From Lonicera japonica (taxonomy: Eukaryota > Streptophyta > Magnoliopsida > Dipsacales > Caprifoliaceae), in the NCBI GenBank assembly GCA_021464415.1, contig JAKCWG010000963.1, forward strand, positions 1 to 64,000: DNA of 64,000 nt, given 5' to 3'. Positions within the stretch are counted from its first letter, which is position 1; each line of letters begins with the position of its first letter. This document shows, piece by piece, positions 1 through 11,700 of this stretch. The notes under the pieces are model-generated. The model made no database searches. It was given only the letters and a program-made list of their open reading frames with translations, and was not told the origin of the DNA. The position numbers and the translations under genes were made by a program.

Positions 1-260
1 TTTAAGAGACCGAAAGGGCGAATTGGGTGCCTAACACCTTCCCAATTCGTAACGTAGTTCCCGAACCCTAACAAAGTAAATTTTCAAAATAAAACTCTGG
101 TTTCAAACGTATGAAAGATAGTTCCTTTTCGAATTATCCTTCGTACGATCTTTTGTTTGTTTACTCGTAAAACAAACTGGCGACTCTACAAAACACGTTT
201 TCAAATAAAACCGAGAACGAGGATGCCTCTCGGGTTGCAGGGGTCCGGATTCTCACAGAG
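1..260 (+). mobile_element. Tat/Ogre-like Ty3-gypsy LTR 3' end and leader remnant
   Basis: The stretch carries wording typical of the 3' end of Tat/Ogre/Retand LTRs: 'gcctaacaccttcccaattc', then 'cccgaaccc', then 'ctggcgactcta' near 176, which resembles the primer-binding region of that lineage. The rest of the element lies left of the window or is missing. Assignment rests on remembered family wording, not on paired LTRs or a TSD. Confidence 0.4.
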
Positions 261-699
261 CCCAATGTGAATGATAATATCTATGATGCTTATAATTATT
301 TTAAGAATGGTCATATTTTTTTTCGTATATCTCAAGACCCATGGCCACCACTAAGTGACTATTTTTCTCTAGTAGATCAAGATTACACAATTAAGTCTTA
401 TTATCTTGAGCGTAATTGCTATAGTTATTTTGATTATATTTTTAAGCTCACGGTGATATATATGTTTTATTGGAATGATCCTCAACTTTTTAGATTATTG
501 ATTTATGAGAAATTAAATATTTAATGATAATATTTGGCCATGTATTTATTCTCACATATTTTTGTTTTCCATTTATATTATTTGAACGATTAACAATCTT
601 TATGTGCTTAAAGCTTTATCTAGTTTGTAGGAATTATTTTATTTGATGAATCGCGTATCCAAGTGATATCTTACATCCCTCCTTGTTCTTATAAATTTT
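261..699. other. AT-rich spacer, no gene recognised
   Basis: An 85-codon open frame at 267-524 shows no domain, coding bias or homology I recognise. It is probably internal or degenerate retroelement sequence. Confidence 0.3.
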
Positions 700-2393
700 T
701 AATTTAATGGGTTCCTTTGAGGACAAAGCAACATTCAAGTTGGGGTGAGTGGATAAAATTCTTAACTTTGCTAGTCCTACATATATTAAAAAAAAAATAA
801 AGAAAATAGCATATACTTTAAAAAAATAAAATTGCAATGGTTCTTTGATTAATTAAAATTTCCTTTCTAGCTAGTGTGCTAACGATGACGCATTTGTCTT
901 AATACTTTACATGTACATGCTTAGTTCTCTTACTATCATTATTAGTAGAAATTTCCTGATTTTCTGACCTCATTATATTTTCACATATGACAACATTTAC
1001 ATAACTAGATGGATGAGTGAGTATAACTTAAAATTTCTTGAAGAACATAAATGCGGAGACTAAATATCCTGTGAAAATTTGAGCCAATCTTCCTTTTTGA
1101 GGGATTTTTATCAACTCCAATTTTTGAAAAGCGTAATTCGTTGTGTAGTCTCATTAATTTTTTGCTTTGATTGAACACTAGAAAGATGTATCCATGAAAT
1201 GCAATTTTAATTAAGATCCTTGATACTACTTGAACTGAAGAACTATAAACCATAGGAAGTGATTTAGGCCGTCTTTGTTAGCCTGCATATTAACCTTATC
1301 CTAACTTTACATTTATACCGCTAGTCACCCCTTTGAGCCTTTTTTATATATGAACCTTTCTTTCTTAACCCGATATCCTTGCCCTACTCCAGTTAGGAGT
1401 TTAACCCATATTTATAGCCTACCCTTTTATCTAAGAATATTTTGAGATTATTTATCTTGTGTATGGGCAATAGTGAAAAATGAGCTTGAAAAAAGTATGA
1501 AAGAAAAAAAAGTGAAAAAGGAAAAAAATATGGAAAAAAATAGAAGTTATAAAATCTCCTTCAAATATCAAAAGAAAAATAAATATGTGAAGATAAAGAG
1601 GAGATCTACAAAAGAAATAAATAAAAAAAGAATTGAAAAGATGAAAAAATGAAAGAGCTCAAATGAAGTCAAAAGTTAAGCTCAAAGTGTTAATTTTATA
1701 TCTCAATTTATTTCTTAGATTTTTGAATCCCTTATATACCCTTCATTTGATACCCTTACCCTAAGCCTTACGTTACACCCAGAAAAAGTCCTAATGATTC
1801 TTTTGGATATGGTTTGGAGGTGAGAGTGGTATAAGAGAATCTATTTATACATTTCGCTTTTCTAGTGGGATATGTTCGTTCATGAGGCTAATATTCTTTT
1901 TTTTTATAGCGTTTTTCATATATATATGCGAGGGGCTTTTGAATTTGCGTACATTTATTCTTTATAGCCTGTATGTAATGAGAGCAAATACACCTTATTC
2001 TAGAGTGTTTCATTTGTTTAGTGTATGCCATGTGAGAAATTGAGCCAAAGCTTAGTTTGAATGGAATTTGAAAGTTCGCTTTTTGATATCAATGATGTTA
2101 TGTTATTGTCAATTCACACGCACGATAAGGATTGGTGAGAATGAAATATTTTATTAATCTTGCTAGTTTGAAAACTTTGATACTGCATAAGTTTCACATT
2201 ACTTTAGCATGTGGGTATTTAGATGTCTTTGTTGAGTTGGATGCATTTGTGAAGAAAGGGGAATTAAATTTTAAAAGAAAAACAACCATTGTATTGGAAT
2301 TATATTGAAAATCTTGGGCTAAAGAAAATAATTTGTTTTAAGACTTTTAACTTTACTCGAGGACTAGCAAAGTGTAAGTTGGGGAGAATTTAA
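700..2393 (+). mobile_element. Athila-like Ty3-gypsy 3' untranslated region remnant
   Basis: Non-coding sequence with features usual between pol and the 3' LTR of Athila-type elements: a pyrimidine-rich 'cctaac...gagcc' stretch at 1300-1440, a purine-rich A/G block at 1480-1680, and two 'gaggac...aagttgggg' motifs near 718-750 and 2359-2384. The second lies directly before the LTR start and would act as the polypurine tract. No pol domain is present, so this is only the 3' part of an element. Confidence 0.45.
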
Positions 2394-3810
2394 TGCGTCA
2401 AAAAATTAGTATAATTTATTATGTTAATTTATAATTTGAAGAGCATATATTATTACTAATATTTATATTTTTTATGTTTTTCAGGTGTTAAAAAAGATTT
2501 GAAGAAGATAGAAAAAATAGAGAAATTAAAAACTTGTGAAGACACTTAAAAGTGCTCAATACTTCCAGAGGCATAAATTTTTACTCGGAACTCCAAATAA
2601 TGCTTTTCTTGTGCCTAAATTGAAGATAATTTCGAGAGTTACAACTTTCCAGTTCAACACGTTTTCAAATTCAGCCATCTCGGGGTCTGAAATTGCGATG
2701 CAAAATACTGCAGTTAATAAGGACGAAAATATAAATTGTATTTTAATATGGGCCCAAAATCATATACTTCAACAGCCAGCACATTTATCTCTAATTAGTG
2801 CAGCCCATGTGAGAGTGAGTCAAAGAAAAGGAAACAAATCACTCAAGCCCATCTAAAGCCCAAAGGCCATTAGCCCATTTTATTAATTCAAGAAGTGTCC
2901 TAATCTTAATTAAATGAGGAGAACTCACATTATATAAAGAAGGCATCTAATTGGAATTGGAGCAGCAGCAGTGCCTGCCGAGCACTATTCCTCTCTTCTT
3001 TTCTTTTTCTTTCTTTTACTTTTTTTTTTTTGAAGACTAGAAGATTGAAGATTTAATTTTATATTTTAACGTCAAGTAAGTTTTCTTTCAATCTTATTTA
3101 TTATTTAATTTTTATTATGATAGCGTAAATTTGTGCTATGGTTAGGATGAGTATATTTAATTGATTCCATTGCACGTATTCATGCCAATTTACTCTACCA
3201 ATTTAATGCTTTAATGTTAAATACAATTTTTCCTACTGAATGCCTATTTTAATTGACAAAAAAGATAAAGTTAGATTCTCATTATTTTTTGTTGGATTCA
3301 CCTTATGATTTGTTAAGAGCAGATATATGGTGTGTTTTGATAGATATAGTGAGTGTTTTGATTTTATACATTAGTTTGGCTGTGAAATAATTACAATTGG
3401 ATTTTATAAATTAATTGGACTTTGATTGATTTTATTTTTCGGATCTAATAGAGTCGGAGACCAAATTAGTGCGAGAAAAGAGTAGAGTTTATGTGCATGA
3501 ATATTAAGGAAGATGATATTAAATATATGATTCCAAAACTCTAGTCAATTAATTCATTAATTTTATTATCTTGTTTAGTAATACTTAATTTAGTTCTATT
3601 AATTTAATTTACTTGCTTTACTTTATTTTAATTTGATTTATTTAATTAGTTTGATTCTCATCAATTATTCTTGGCTATATTAGGGATTAGTGAAAGATTA
3701 ACAAGACAAAATTTAAACATATTGTGTGAGTCTTTGTGGGATCGACCTCGCTTATACGCTATATTATAAATTGATTCGTGCGCTTGCGAGTATTAAAATT
3801 TATCACAACA
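2394..3810 (+). mobile_element. LTR of an Athila-like Ty3-gypsy element
   Basis: The segment begins TGCGTCAAAA directly after a purine-rich 'gttggggagaattta' tract and ends ...TTTATCACAACA, giving TG...CA ends over about 1.4 kb. The end carries 'gtgggatcgacctcgctt' and 'gcgcttgcgag', typical of the 3' end of these LTRs. A TATA-like box lies at 2931. No partner LTR is in the window, so a TSD cannot be checked; the start is the best guess. Confidence 0.55.
2931..2939 (+). promoter_or_regulatory. LTR TATA box
   Basis: TATATAAAG lies about 540 bp into the LTR, followed 25-35 bp downstream by 'ttggagcagcagcag', a plausible transcription start region of the retroelement promoter. Confidence 0.4.
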
Positions 3811-4156
3811 GAACACTATTTTTAAATCAGTAGGAGATGAAATATATAGGATAATGGCATGAGAAAACAAATAAATTTGAATGTCTCTGTTGATAATCAA
3901 ATAGAAATGATAGCAAAAATAATTGATTTTTGTTAAACGTTGAGAAATCAATTCAAAGATGTGGTGTGATGTGATGTTTGCTTACCTTTTAGATTTCTCT
4001 CTCTATATATATAATTTTTTTTATAGGTAGGAAGAAATTATTTTCACAAAAAATAAAGAAGGATGCATGATTTCAACTCATAGAAATAGGTATAAGACGG
4101 ATTGCATCACTAAAGTCATTTTCAATTTCTGATACAAATTATGTTACAAATTATGT
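3811..4156. other. Spacer, nothing recognised
   Basis: AT-rich sequence with no ORF, RNA gene or clear repeat. It includes a short 'gatgtggtgtgatgtgatg' stretch. Confidence 0.3.
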
Positions 4157-4176
4157 TGTTATTATTATTATTATTA

Positions 4177-4216
<40 letters not shown>

Positions 4217-4257
4217 TTATTATTATTATTTTATTATTATTTTTTTATTATTATTAA
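4157..4257. repeat. (ATT)n microsatellite
   Basis: About 100 bp of nearly uninterrupted ATT/TTA trinucleotides with a few extra T insertions. Confidence 0.9.
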
Positions 4258-4261
4258 AAAT

Positions 4262-4590
4262 GACTCCTAAAGTTTGACCTGAATCCCTCGCTCGTCCCTG
4301 AAGTTCAATTTTCGATTGAAGCATCCTTAAAATTTCTAATTTTTCCTCTCTTATCCAAAATTGGATGCCCTATAAAAACATAAATAGAAAACGCGCGTGA
4401 TTGTCATGAGCCACTCTTTTAAAGGGCATTTTTTGATGCTTAAATATAAATTATAAACTTTAAGGATGGTTAAATCGAAATTAGAAACTTTAAAGGTGCT
4501 TTAACTAAAATTAAAATTTTTAATGATACTTCAACCGAAAATTGAACTTTAGGGACGAGCGAGAGGTTTGCGTCATTTCTGCTAATTACC
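4262..4590. mobile_element. Fold-back MITE with long inverted arms
   Basis: The left arm (about 4287-4330: 'ccctcgctcgtccctgaag' followed by 'ttcaattttcgattgaagc') is nearly the reverse complement of the right arm (about 4525-4572: 'ccgaaaattgaactttagg' then 'gacgagcgagagg'). Between them is a roughly 36-bp imperfect tandem unit around 'gaaattagaaactttaa', seen about four times. Long arms and no coding capacity suggest a non-autonomous, possibly Mutator-like element. I could not fix exact ends or a TSD. Confidence 0.6.
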
Positions 4591-4612
4591 CCAATAAAAC
4601 ACGGGTTTTCCT

Positions 4613-5151
4613 TGAAGATATAGGAATGATATTCTTATTTGATTTTATATTGCCCAATTCTTAGTTGGATTTGTATTGTCCAATTCTTAGTTGGATTTGT
4701 ATTATCCAATTCTTAGTTGGATTTGTATTATCCAATTTCTAGTAAGTTTGGCTTTATGCAATCCTAGACCTATAGGATTTCTATCCTAAAAATAGAACCC
4801 TTGTTTTAGGTTTTATTAATGAGTTATATTGTTTTGTTTACTAGCTAGATTATAGAGTATATTTGAGAGATATAATATTAAGAGCTCTAATTGGTGGCTA
4901 GGGTTTGCTTTGCGCGTTGTATTCGGAATTTGTCTCATCAATAATAGCTGTCACCCGGTAAATTAATAGCGGTTTTGCCGATACTGCCTAATTGCTTGCG
5001 TCCTTGGTTAGTTGTTTTCTTATTTAATCACTTTTTTTTTCGTATTGCTTGAATATTAGTGGTGCTTGCTTCTTTAATTATTGTACGCGTAATTGTCCGA
5101 TCTATCCTACGCTTATACTAAGGCTTCTTCTAGCGGTACCTTAGCACAACA
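4613..5151 (+). repeat. 5' LTR of truncated copia element
   Basis: The end is firm: ...GCACAACA at 5151, three bases before the primer-binding site. The start TGAAGATATAGG is the most likely TG start but has no partner LTR to confirm it. A 26-bp tandem repeat sits near the 5' end. Confidence 0.55.
4651..4740 (+). repeat. 26-bp tandem repeat inside copia LTR
   Basis: Units starting at 4651, 4677 and 4703 share 'ccaattcttagttggattt' and differ at one or two bases; a fourth partial unit starts at 4729. Each unit contains the small palindrome 'ccaattcttagttgg'. Confidence 0.85.
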
Positions 5152-5154
5152 ATT

Positions 5155-5167
5155 TGGTTTCAGAGCC
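5155..5167 (+). other. Primer-binding site (iMet tRNA type)
   Basis: TGGTTTCAGAGCC differs by one base from the usual copia TGGTATCAGAGC, complementary to the 3' end of initiator tRNA-Met. It lies three bases after the LTR end. Confidence 0.75.
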
Positions 5168-5258
5168 AGGTTTATTCCTTGGGATAATTGTGTGATAGTG
5201 AAAGACATCTACTGCTGATATACTGGAACGGGGTGTCAAGGCGGTATATAAACCACCT

Positions 5259-6512
5259 TTGAAGGGGGCTTCTGTTCCTAAGATGACGGCTGAGATCAAA
5301 TTCAATATAGAGAGATTTGACAGGAAGAAGACAGATTTTGTGATGTGGCAATGCCAGATGTCCGACATCCTTGTCCAACAGGGTTTGCACAGAACATTGT
5401 TGGGAAATAAAGCTAAGCCCGATGAGTGGTCCAACATCTATTGGATTGAGTATGATAGGCAGGCACGTAGTACAATTCGTTTACACCTTGCCCCAAACGT
5501 GATGTACTATGTCATGCGTGAAACATCTACCTCGGTAATTTGTAAGAAGCTCGATGATCAGTATATGACGAATAGTATTGAGAATCGTCTATACTTTAAG
5601 AATAAGCTATTTCGGTATGAATTTTTGAAAAGTACATCCATGAATGATCATCTCAACGGGATTAATAAGATAGTGTCATATTTGCAGGGGTTAAACGTCG
5701 AGATTAATGATGAGGACAAGGAAATTTTGCTTCTTAATTCACTCCTGTAATCCTATTATTATCTAACCACCACACTTATACATGGGAAGAAAAATGAGAC
5801 CTACAATTTGGTATTGTTGGCCGTCTTGGCTAATAAAAAACACTTGAAGGAGGAAGGAGAATCCAACTCATATGTGATATTCACTAGAGGGATAAGCGAC
5901 GAGAAAAAGCAGGGAAATCGAGGAAGGTCATGGTTGAAATCTCAGGGACTGACTGACAAGAGTAAGATAATTTGTCACAAATGCAGAAAACATGGACACT
6001 TGCATCGGGAGTGTCCAAATAGAACTAATGGAGGTGGAGCGAATAAATGTGCGGTGGAGAAGGCGAACGCGGTAACAGCACCGAAAAAAGAGAACTTTGA
6101 GAGTATGTTGGTTGTGACTCCACTGGTTAGCTCTTCGAGCGAGTGGATCTTGGATAACGGGTGCTCATATCATATGTGCTCAAACCGGGAATTGTTCCAT
6201 ACCTTTACCGAGGTTCACGGGAGTAAGGTTTTGATGGGTAACGACCATGCATGTAAAACGATGAGAATTGGCACGATTCAGCTAAAGATACACGATGGGG
6301 TGGTACATACTCTTGGTGAGGTCCAGTATGTTCCTAATCTGAAGAAGAATTTGATCTCTTTGGGCGCTCTTGATTTCCAATGGTTATTATGTAATACTCA
6401 AGGGTGGAAATTTGAAAGTTCTCTTCGGGCTGTGGTTGTGATGCGAGGAAAAAATAAGGGTAATCTTTATTTTCTTCAAGGATGCACAACGATTGGATTT
6501 ATTGCATTTTAG
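5259..6512 (+). pseudogene. gag: Copia gag-protease fragment, one premature stop
   Basis: One reading frame runs 5259-6512, broken by an in-frame TAA at 5748-5750. The first part is a copia Gag (UBN2-like, 'DFVMWQCQMSDILVQQGL'). The second part has a basic linker, a CCHC zinc knuckle (C-X2-C-X4-H-X4-C, 'CHKCRKHGHLHREC') and the protease start 'WILDNGCSYHMC'. The catalytic triplet reads D-N-G where copia proteases have D-S/T-G. The frame ends just after the protease domain, so integrase, RT and RNase H are missing. It is not functional. Confidence 0.8.
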
Positions 6513-6785
6513 GGGGGAACATCAAAACTTTATCACTATGAAATTTTAAAAAAGGTAGGTGAATTTATCATTTTACGAACAATACAGAATTTTCATAATA
6601 AAAATGTTTGAGGTCAAGTTCATAGTATTTTGGATATATATCGCAGTCTTTAAACTTTCTTTTACATTATTGTAAAATAACATTAGAATCATCACGTGTT
6701 GTTTCAAAATGCATTAATAAATTTTAAAACATAGCTGCTAAGGCACTCTCTAGGCTCCAAATTTTCAATGTATTCACGCAAAGAC
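6513..6785. other. Spacer between truncated copia and solo LTR, with left TSD
   Basis: No gene is recognised. The last five bases, AAGAC (6781-6785), are the left target-site duplicate of the solo LTR that follows. Confidence 0.5.
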
Positions 6786-9700
6786 TGTAACGCCCTACAT
6801 CTCCAATTGCGAATTAATCCTTCCATTAGGCCCGGTTAAGGCTTTATCGCCGTTAGATTGTGAACATTGGGTCCTGAGCCTCTCGTATTTGACCCGACAC
6901 CTTTAACATGTCATATTAGGTATATTAAGTTTGTGGGTCAATCATTTCATTATTCGGGTGGCCCGAATCGAAAACGAGAAGTAAATCGCATGTTTTGAAC
7001 TTTTTGGAAAAGTTAATTTTTGGCCAACCTTAAGAGGCCATAACTTTTTCATCTGAGGTCCAAATGATTTCCTGTTTATGGACACGTCTTCATCTCATTC
7101 CCTTCTACAACTTTCGTTTGAAGGCTGAGTTCATTCGAAGTCATTTCGGAGGTCAAAAAGGGGCGAGAAAACTGAGATTTTTTGTCAAAAATGCTAAGCT
7201 TCAGAATTTGGGGCCTCTGATCGATCAGAGGGTGCCCAGCGGGTTTTTTTAACCATTTTCCATTGCTTTTTAGTTACCATTCTCCTTCCTTTCTTCCCAT
7301 ATTCAACCCACATCCATTAGAGGGCTATAGAGAGAGTGGAGAGCTCAATTTTGGTGAGATTTTGAGGGACCGTCGACCATATCCTTCATCATGATACAAT
7401 TTTATCATCTCTAATCATCATCAAATCATCTTCATGTTGTTCCTTCTTAAGTTCTTCCATTGTTAGGGTTTTAAGCTCCAAATTGGGTATTTCGAAATTG
7501 ATGCTCCTCCAGCTCAATCCAGCACTTGGAAGCTTCGACTATCAACCTATCTAAGGTGGGAACACTAGTATCTAACCTTGTTTTCAATTATTATGTATTA
7601 CATCCTTGTTTTGTAAGCCAAAGATAAAGGTTTTGCATATGAACGAGATTGATGTTCACACATGGGGTTTGGGTTTGACATCTAGGCATGTATGTGCTAA
7701 TTTATCTATAATCTTATTGTTGTATCATATTTATTGTAAAAGATATAGGGTATGTGTGAAGTATTACAAGCCATAGGTAGTGTTCATTAGCGCGTAAGTG
7801 AGTATACTTTATTTGGGGCATATGTGCAACATTTTATGAACTAAGAATGAAAGGTTCGGCTAGACACGAGTCACATATGCCCTAGTGTGAACTTGGTACC
7901 TTGAAACATGCCTATATACACAATTTTCCTATCCATGTTACCGAGTTGTCAAGGGGTTAATGTTGTAAATTTATCAAAAGCTCCGTATATGCATTTTTGG
8001 GCTTAGTTAGTAATTATATATGGTTGTAAAGAGCTTGAGATTACATAACCTTAGTTTATGGAAGGAATTGCGTGTATGTATTATAATATTTGATGTAGAT
8101 ATTATACATATGCCATTAGCCTTTTAATATCATTACCTTGGTAGGAAAATTATCATTTTGGAAACAAGAAATTATTTCTAGTAAACTATTAACACTATAT
8201 CTTTAGAGTTGTTCAAGTATTGCGTGGATGTAGTTAAGTAATGGTATCGATACGTTTCATGGCACTCGTATAGTAGATGCATTTTGAATCAAGGTGGATC
8301 TTGCGGCTATTAACTCCATCTACCTAATATATATATGAATTTAGTTACACACATAGTACGTGTATGACCCCTATGTATTAAATTAGACTTTTGGTAAATC
8401 GAGGGAGACATAAAGATACATATATATATGTCTGTGTGTGTGTGCTTGTGTCCATGTATTTTATATAAGAATACTACATTTGAATATATTTTCTATTATT
8501 GTTTTGATTCTTAAGACTTCAATGGTCAATGGGGTTAACCTAGCCATGGTGGCTACATACCCTGGTCCGTATAGAGGGACCCCGCTATATTAATGGCATA
8601 CTCTATGATCCGTGTAGAGGGATCCCGCTCTGGAAGCGGCATACTCTATGGTCCAGCTAGGGGGACCGCGCGAGGCGCCATACCCTGCACATCTAGGTGG
8701 TCCACGGGGGGACCCAGCCTTGGGGGCTACATACCTTAGCCTTGGTGGCTTAGATCACGATCGTTGTGCACAGTCGAAAAATCCTAGATGTTGGTTATGA
8801 GATAGTTGGATATGAGATATGGTGGTAATATAGCTGCCATTCATACCGGTGTATTCAGCCTCCCGATGGATGAGAGAGGGGATGTATTCCTAGGGTTTAT
8901 AGCTTCCCCGGCTGCGGAGTAGTTTGTGTAGTTCTGTCCTTCAACAGACATACCTGCACGGGTGTCCCACTTGTTAAGTGTTTGGAGTGTAGTCCATGGG
9001 AAAATGGCCTGCATGGGTTTAACTCTAAATAAATTACAAGTTAGGACCAAGTCCCTGGATAGTTCGTTCGTTAGGAGGATACATGATTCGTTTAGAGCTT
9101 GGAGGCCTTCGGGAACCTAAGTTCTATGCCTAGTGTACTGTGGGGGTAAGCTAAGGCTGGATACTAGAGCTATGTAAGTGTATGTGTATGTATATGTACT
9201 TTAGCGTATTTTATGTTATTCGCGAGAGGTATTGGTTTATCATACTAAGCATACGCTTAGAAAATTATAGAGTGTGAGAAGCCTCATAGTAAGCCAAGTA
9301 TGGACAAAAAAATGTACTAAAATGTTAAAGTGGTAACCACGAATACTTGGCCTTAGAGTAATAATTGCCATTATACCTTTACGAATCAACTGAGGAATAT
9401 AATAAGATTCCTAGTGGGGTTTTTGGGTTGCATAACATGTTTTCCATATGATTGCATTAAACGACTTACCTATTTTTGTATAATAGATGCATGTGCTTTC
9501 AAAAGAAAAATCTTATTTTCTATATAAACCCGTATAGTTTCCACTGAGCCCGGATTTGGCTCATTCCCTCTTTCCAAACAGTTTTGCAAGTCCATACTTG
9601 AGGATGGTACGCGTTGTAAGTTTATAGAAGCTCTGATGACCTCTTACCACTTTGCAGTCCTTTAACTTAAGGACCATGCCATAGAGGCTTTTATATTATA

Positions 9701-10008
9701 TAATAAGACGCTTGCATTGTGTATAACTTTGTGTTTATTGAAAAGAATTTGGAATTGATTGTTTTTAAAAGTAATCTTGTACGTGGAGTATTTTTATTAA
9801 GTGATTGACTTTGAAATGATTTGGATAAAGAATCCTCTTTTGATTTATAGGACGGATAACATATTTTATAAGCTCCACATGCCAAATTTTATTTTTTTAA
9901 ATAGATTTTACTTAAATTTCTTATAATCTACACCCGTCGTCGCGTATGACACCGTGATTAACCGGGTTCTAGAGGTGAAAACTTTTTAACGGGATTCGGG
10001 GCGTCACA
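6786..10008 (+). mobile_element. Solo LTR, Ty3-gypsy (Tekay/Del-like), 3.2 kb
   Basis: The segment begins TGTAACGCCC and ends GGGGCGTCACA. It is bordered by perfect 5-bp duplicates AAGAC (6781-6785 and 10009-10013), the signature of LTR-element integration followed by LTR-LTR recombination that removed the internal region. The length of 3223 bp fits the very long LTRs of Tekay/Del chromoviruses. Wording such as 'ttcgggtggcccgaatcg' near 6954 recurs in the other gypsy LTRs of this window. ORFs inside it are not genes. Confidence 0.9.
8555..8755 (+). repeat. Imperfect tandem repeat inside the solo LTR
   Basis: Four or five degenerate units of roughly 50-60 bp share a core like 'ggtccgtatagagggacccc' followed by 'ggcatactctat'. 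The block is much more GC-rich than its surroundings. Confidence 0.7.
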
Positions 10009-10013
10009 AAGAC

Positions 10014-11500
10014 TGCAGCCTTTAAAATTGTGTATTTTGACCGCATTATGTTTCCTTTAAATGTAAGGAACCAAATGCTATTTTTTCATCTAATAGATAA
10101 GATGCGAAAACATGAACGCCATTAATTTAGCTTGTGGACACATTGCAAATGGTTTCTTTGTAGATGAACTCTGTCGCTCCAATTGCATTTTAAAACAGAA
10201 AGGCAATTATACGTTATTCATGCTTGATCGTGTTTTTCTACGCGAACTACTCAACTTCTTGCGCCATATACATACTACATTTTAAGAAAGAGACAAAAAT
10301 TATATTTTTTAATTAAGTAAATATTTTGGAATGGTCTGTAGGACAAGTACCTGACTGACAAAAATCAAGACAAAATTAATTGTTACTAGTAATTGTTTAT
10401 TTACAATTATGGCATTGTTGAAATTCTTCTCAGCCATTGTGGTTGCTAGGACGCAAGCCGGCCACCACTCTCGCAAGCCACCATAGACAGGCAATAGCCA
10501 GTAGCAAAATTTATAGTTTTTTGTAAGGAGACTGAAGGACACTCTAGGTATTTCAAAACAAAATATAAGGAAAAGTAGCGGACGTGCACGACACTCTCTA
10601 GTGTGGTCAAAACTCAAGATTTTACGACAATCTTATTTCTTATGCATGACCTTCATTTGGGTTTTTGTCCTTTTACATTCTCTATTATGAAAGTCTATAT
10701 ACTTAGTCATTTCCCATATGTTTGTTGTTCGGATAATAAGTATACTATTGCACCTATGCACCTGCACGGATACAGATTGGATGCACTACAATGAGTAAGA
10801 TTAGCCATGTGAAGAGGAAAGTACACAAACACATCGCAATTATCCTTTAACCATCATATTAAAATTCTTGTTTTCATGAATTTTGAATAGCGATGCCCCT
10901 AAAGGTTGTTGCTGAAGAGTTTTGCTGATATAATGGCGGCCTAAATGGTTGGTATGATGACTCATGTAGGAATCAATGGAACAAGGTGTCTGAGCATTGC
11001 CGAAGAACTTGTAGGAGGAGGTACAAAAGTATATATACAGCAGAATGTTATCCTGAGGGGGGTGATACAAATTATGGCCAGTTACCTCCTTGCTGGTGCT
11101 TTTACAATTGTTGATTGACTAGAAGAGTTTAAACCTTATACCTCAAATTCTTATGTTTATAGGAACATCTTCTAGTTAGTTAGAGTTTGGAATAAAGTCA
11201 ATGATACTTATGTCTAGATTGTCACTTTCTGTTGTCTTGCAAGAATCATTGAAAATTTCATAGATTCTCCCCTTTTTTCTTAATGTAATGAAAGGAAAAT
11301 TTTAACTTATATTAGCAATCCACAAAAGTACTCTGACAATCCAAAAAGTGGTTTCAATCAATGTATTAAAATATCCGAAAAGATCTATATAAAATTATAA
11401 ACTATTACGAAAGATGATTTTGGAGTGTTAGAGTATACAATTTTGTGGAGTACTAATATCATTAGCATAAAATTATTGTTTGGTGTTCTGAAAATACACT
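10014..11500. other. Unclassified intergenic sequence
   Basis: Only short open frames are present (10309-10617, 10603-10794, 10840-11070). None has recognisable domains, and they overlap on opposite strands. I see no transposon ends, RNA genes or conserved motifs here. Confidence 0.3.
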
Positions 11501-11700
11501 AGAGGGTTTTTCAAATTTGAAATGTAATGCTAATGTTGAAAACACCACTACACAATTTTCGGGTTTCAGAAAATGGGATGTAAGTTGTGAAAAATACTCT
11601 AGAAGTTTTTGGATTTGCAAATCTGATGTTAATGCTAAAATGGGATGTAAGTTGTGAAAAATACACCAGAGGAGTTTTTGTCTTTTGAGAAAATGGAACA
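11500..11700. repeat. Degenerate tandem repeat, about 66-bp period
   Basis: 'aatgggatgtaagttgtg' followed by 'aaaaatac' occurs at about 11572 and 11638. A more diverged earlier unit shares 'aatgctaatgttgaaaa'. Overlapping minus-strand ORFs here are by-products of the repeat. Confidence 0.6.

Larger units (their letters stand above)
4613..6512 (+). mobile_element. Truncated Ty1/copia element (5' LTR, PBS, gag-protease only)
   Basis: A 5' LTR (about 4613-5151), an iMet-type primer-binding site and a gag-protease reading frame lie in the standard copia order. The element stops at about 6512, before the integrase, and no reverse transcriptase, RNase H or 3' LTR follows. It is therefore a 3'-truncated relic. 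Confidence 0.75.
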
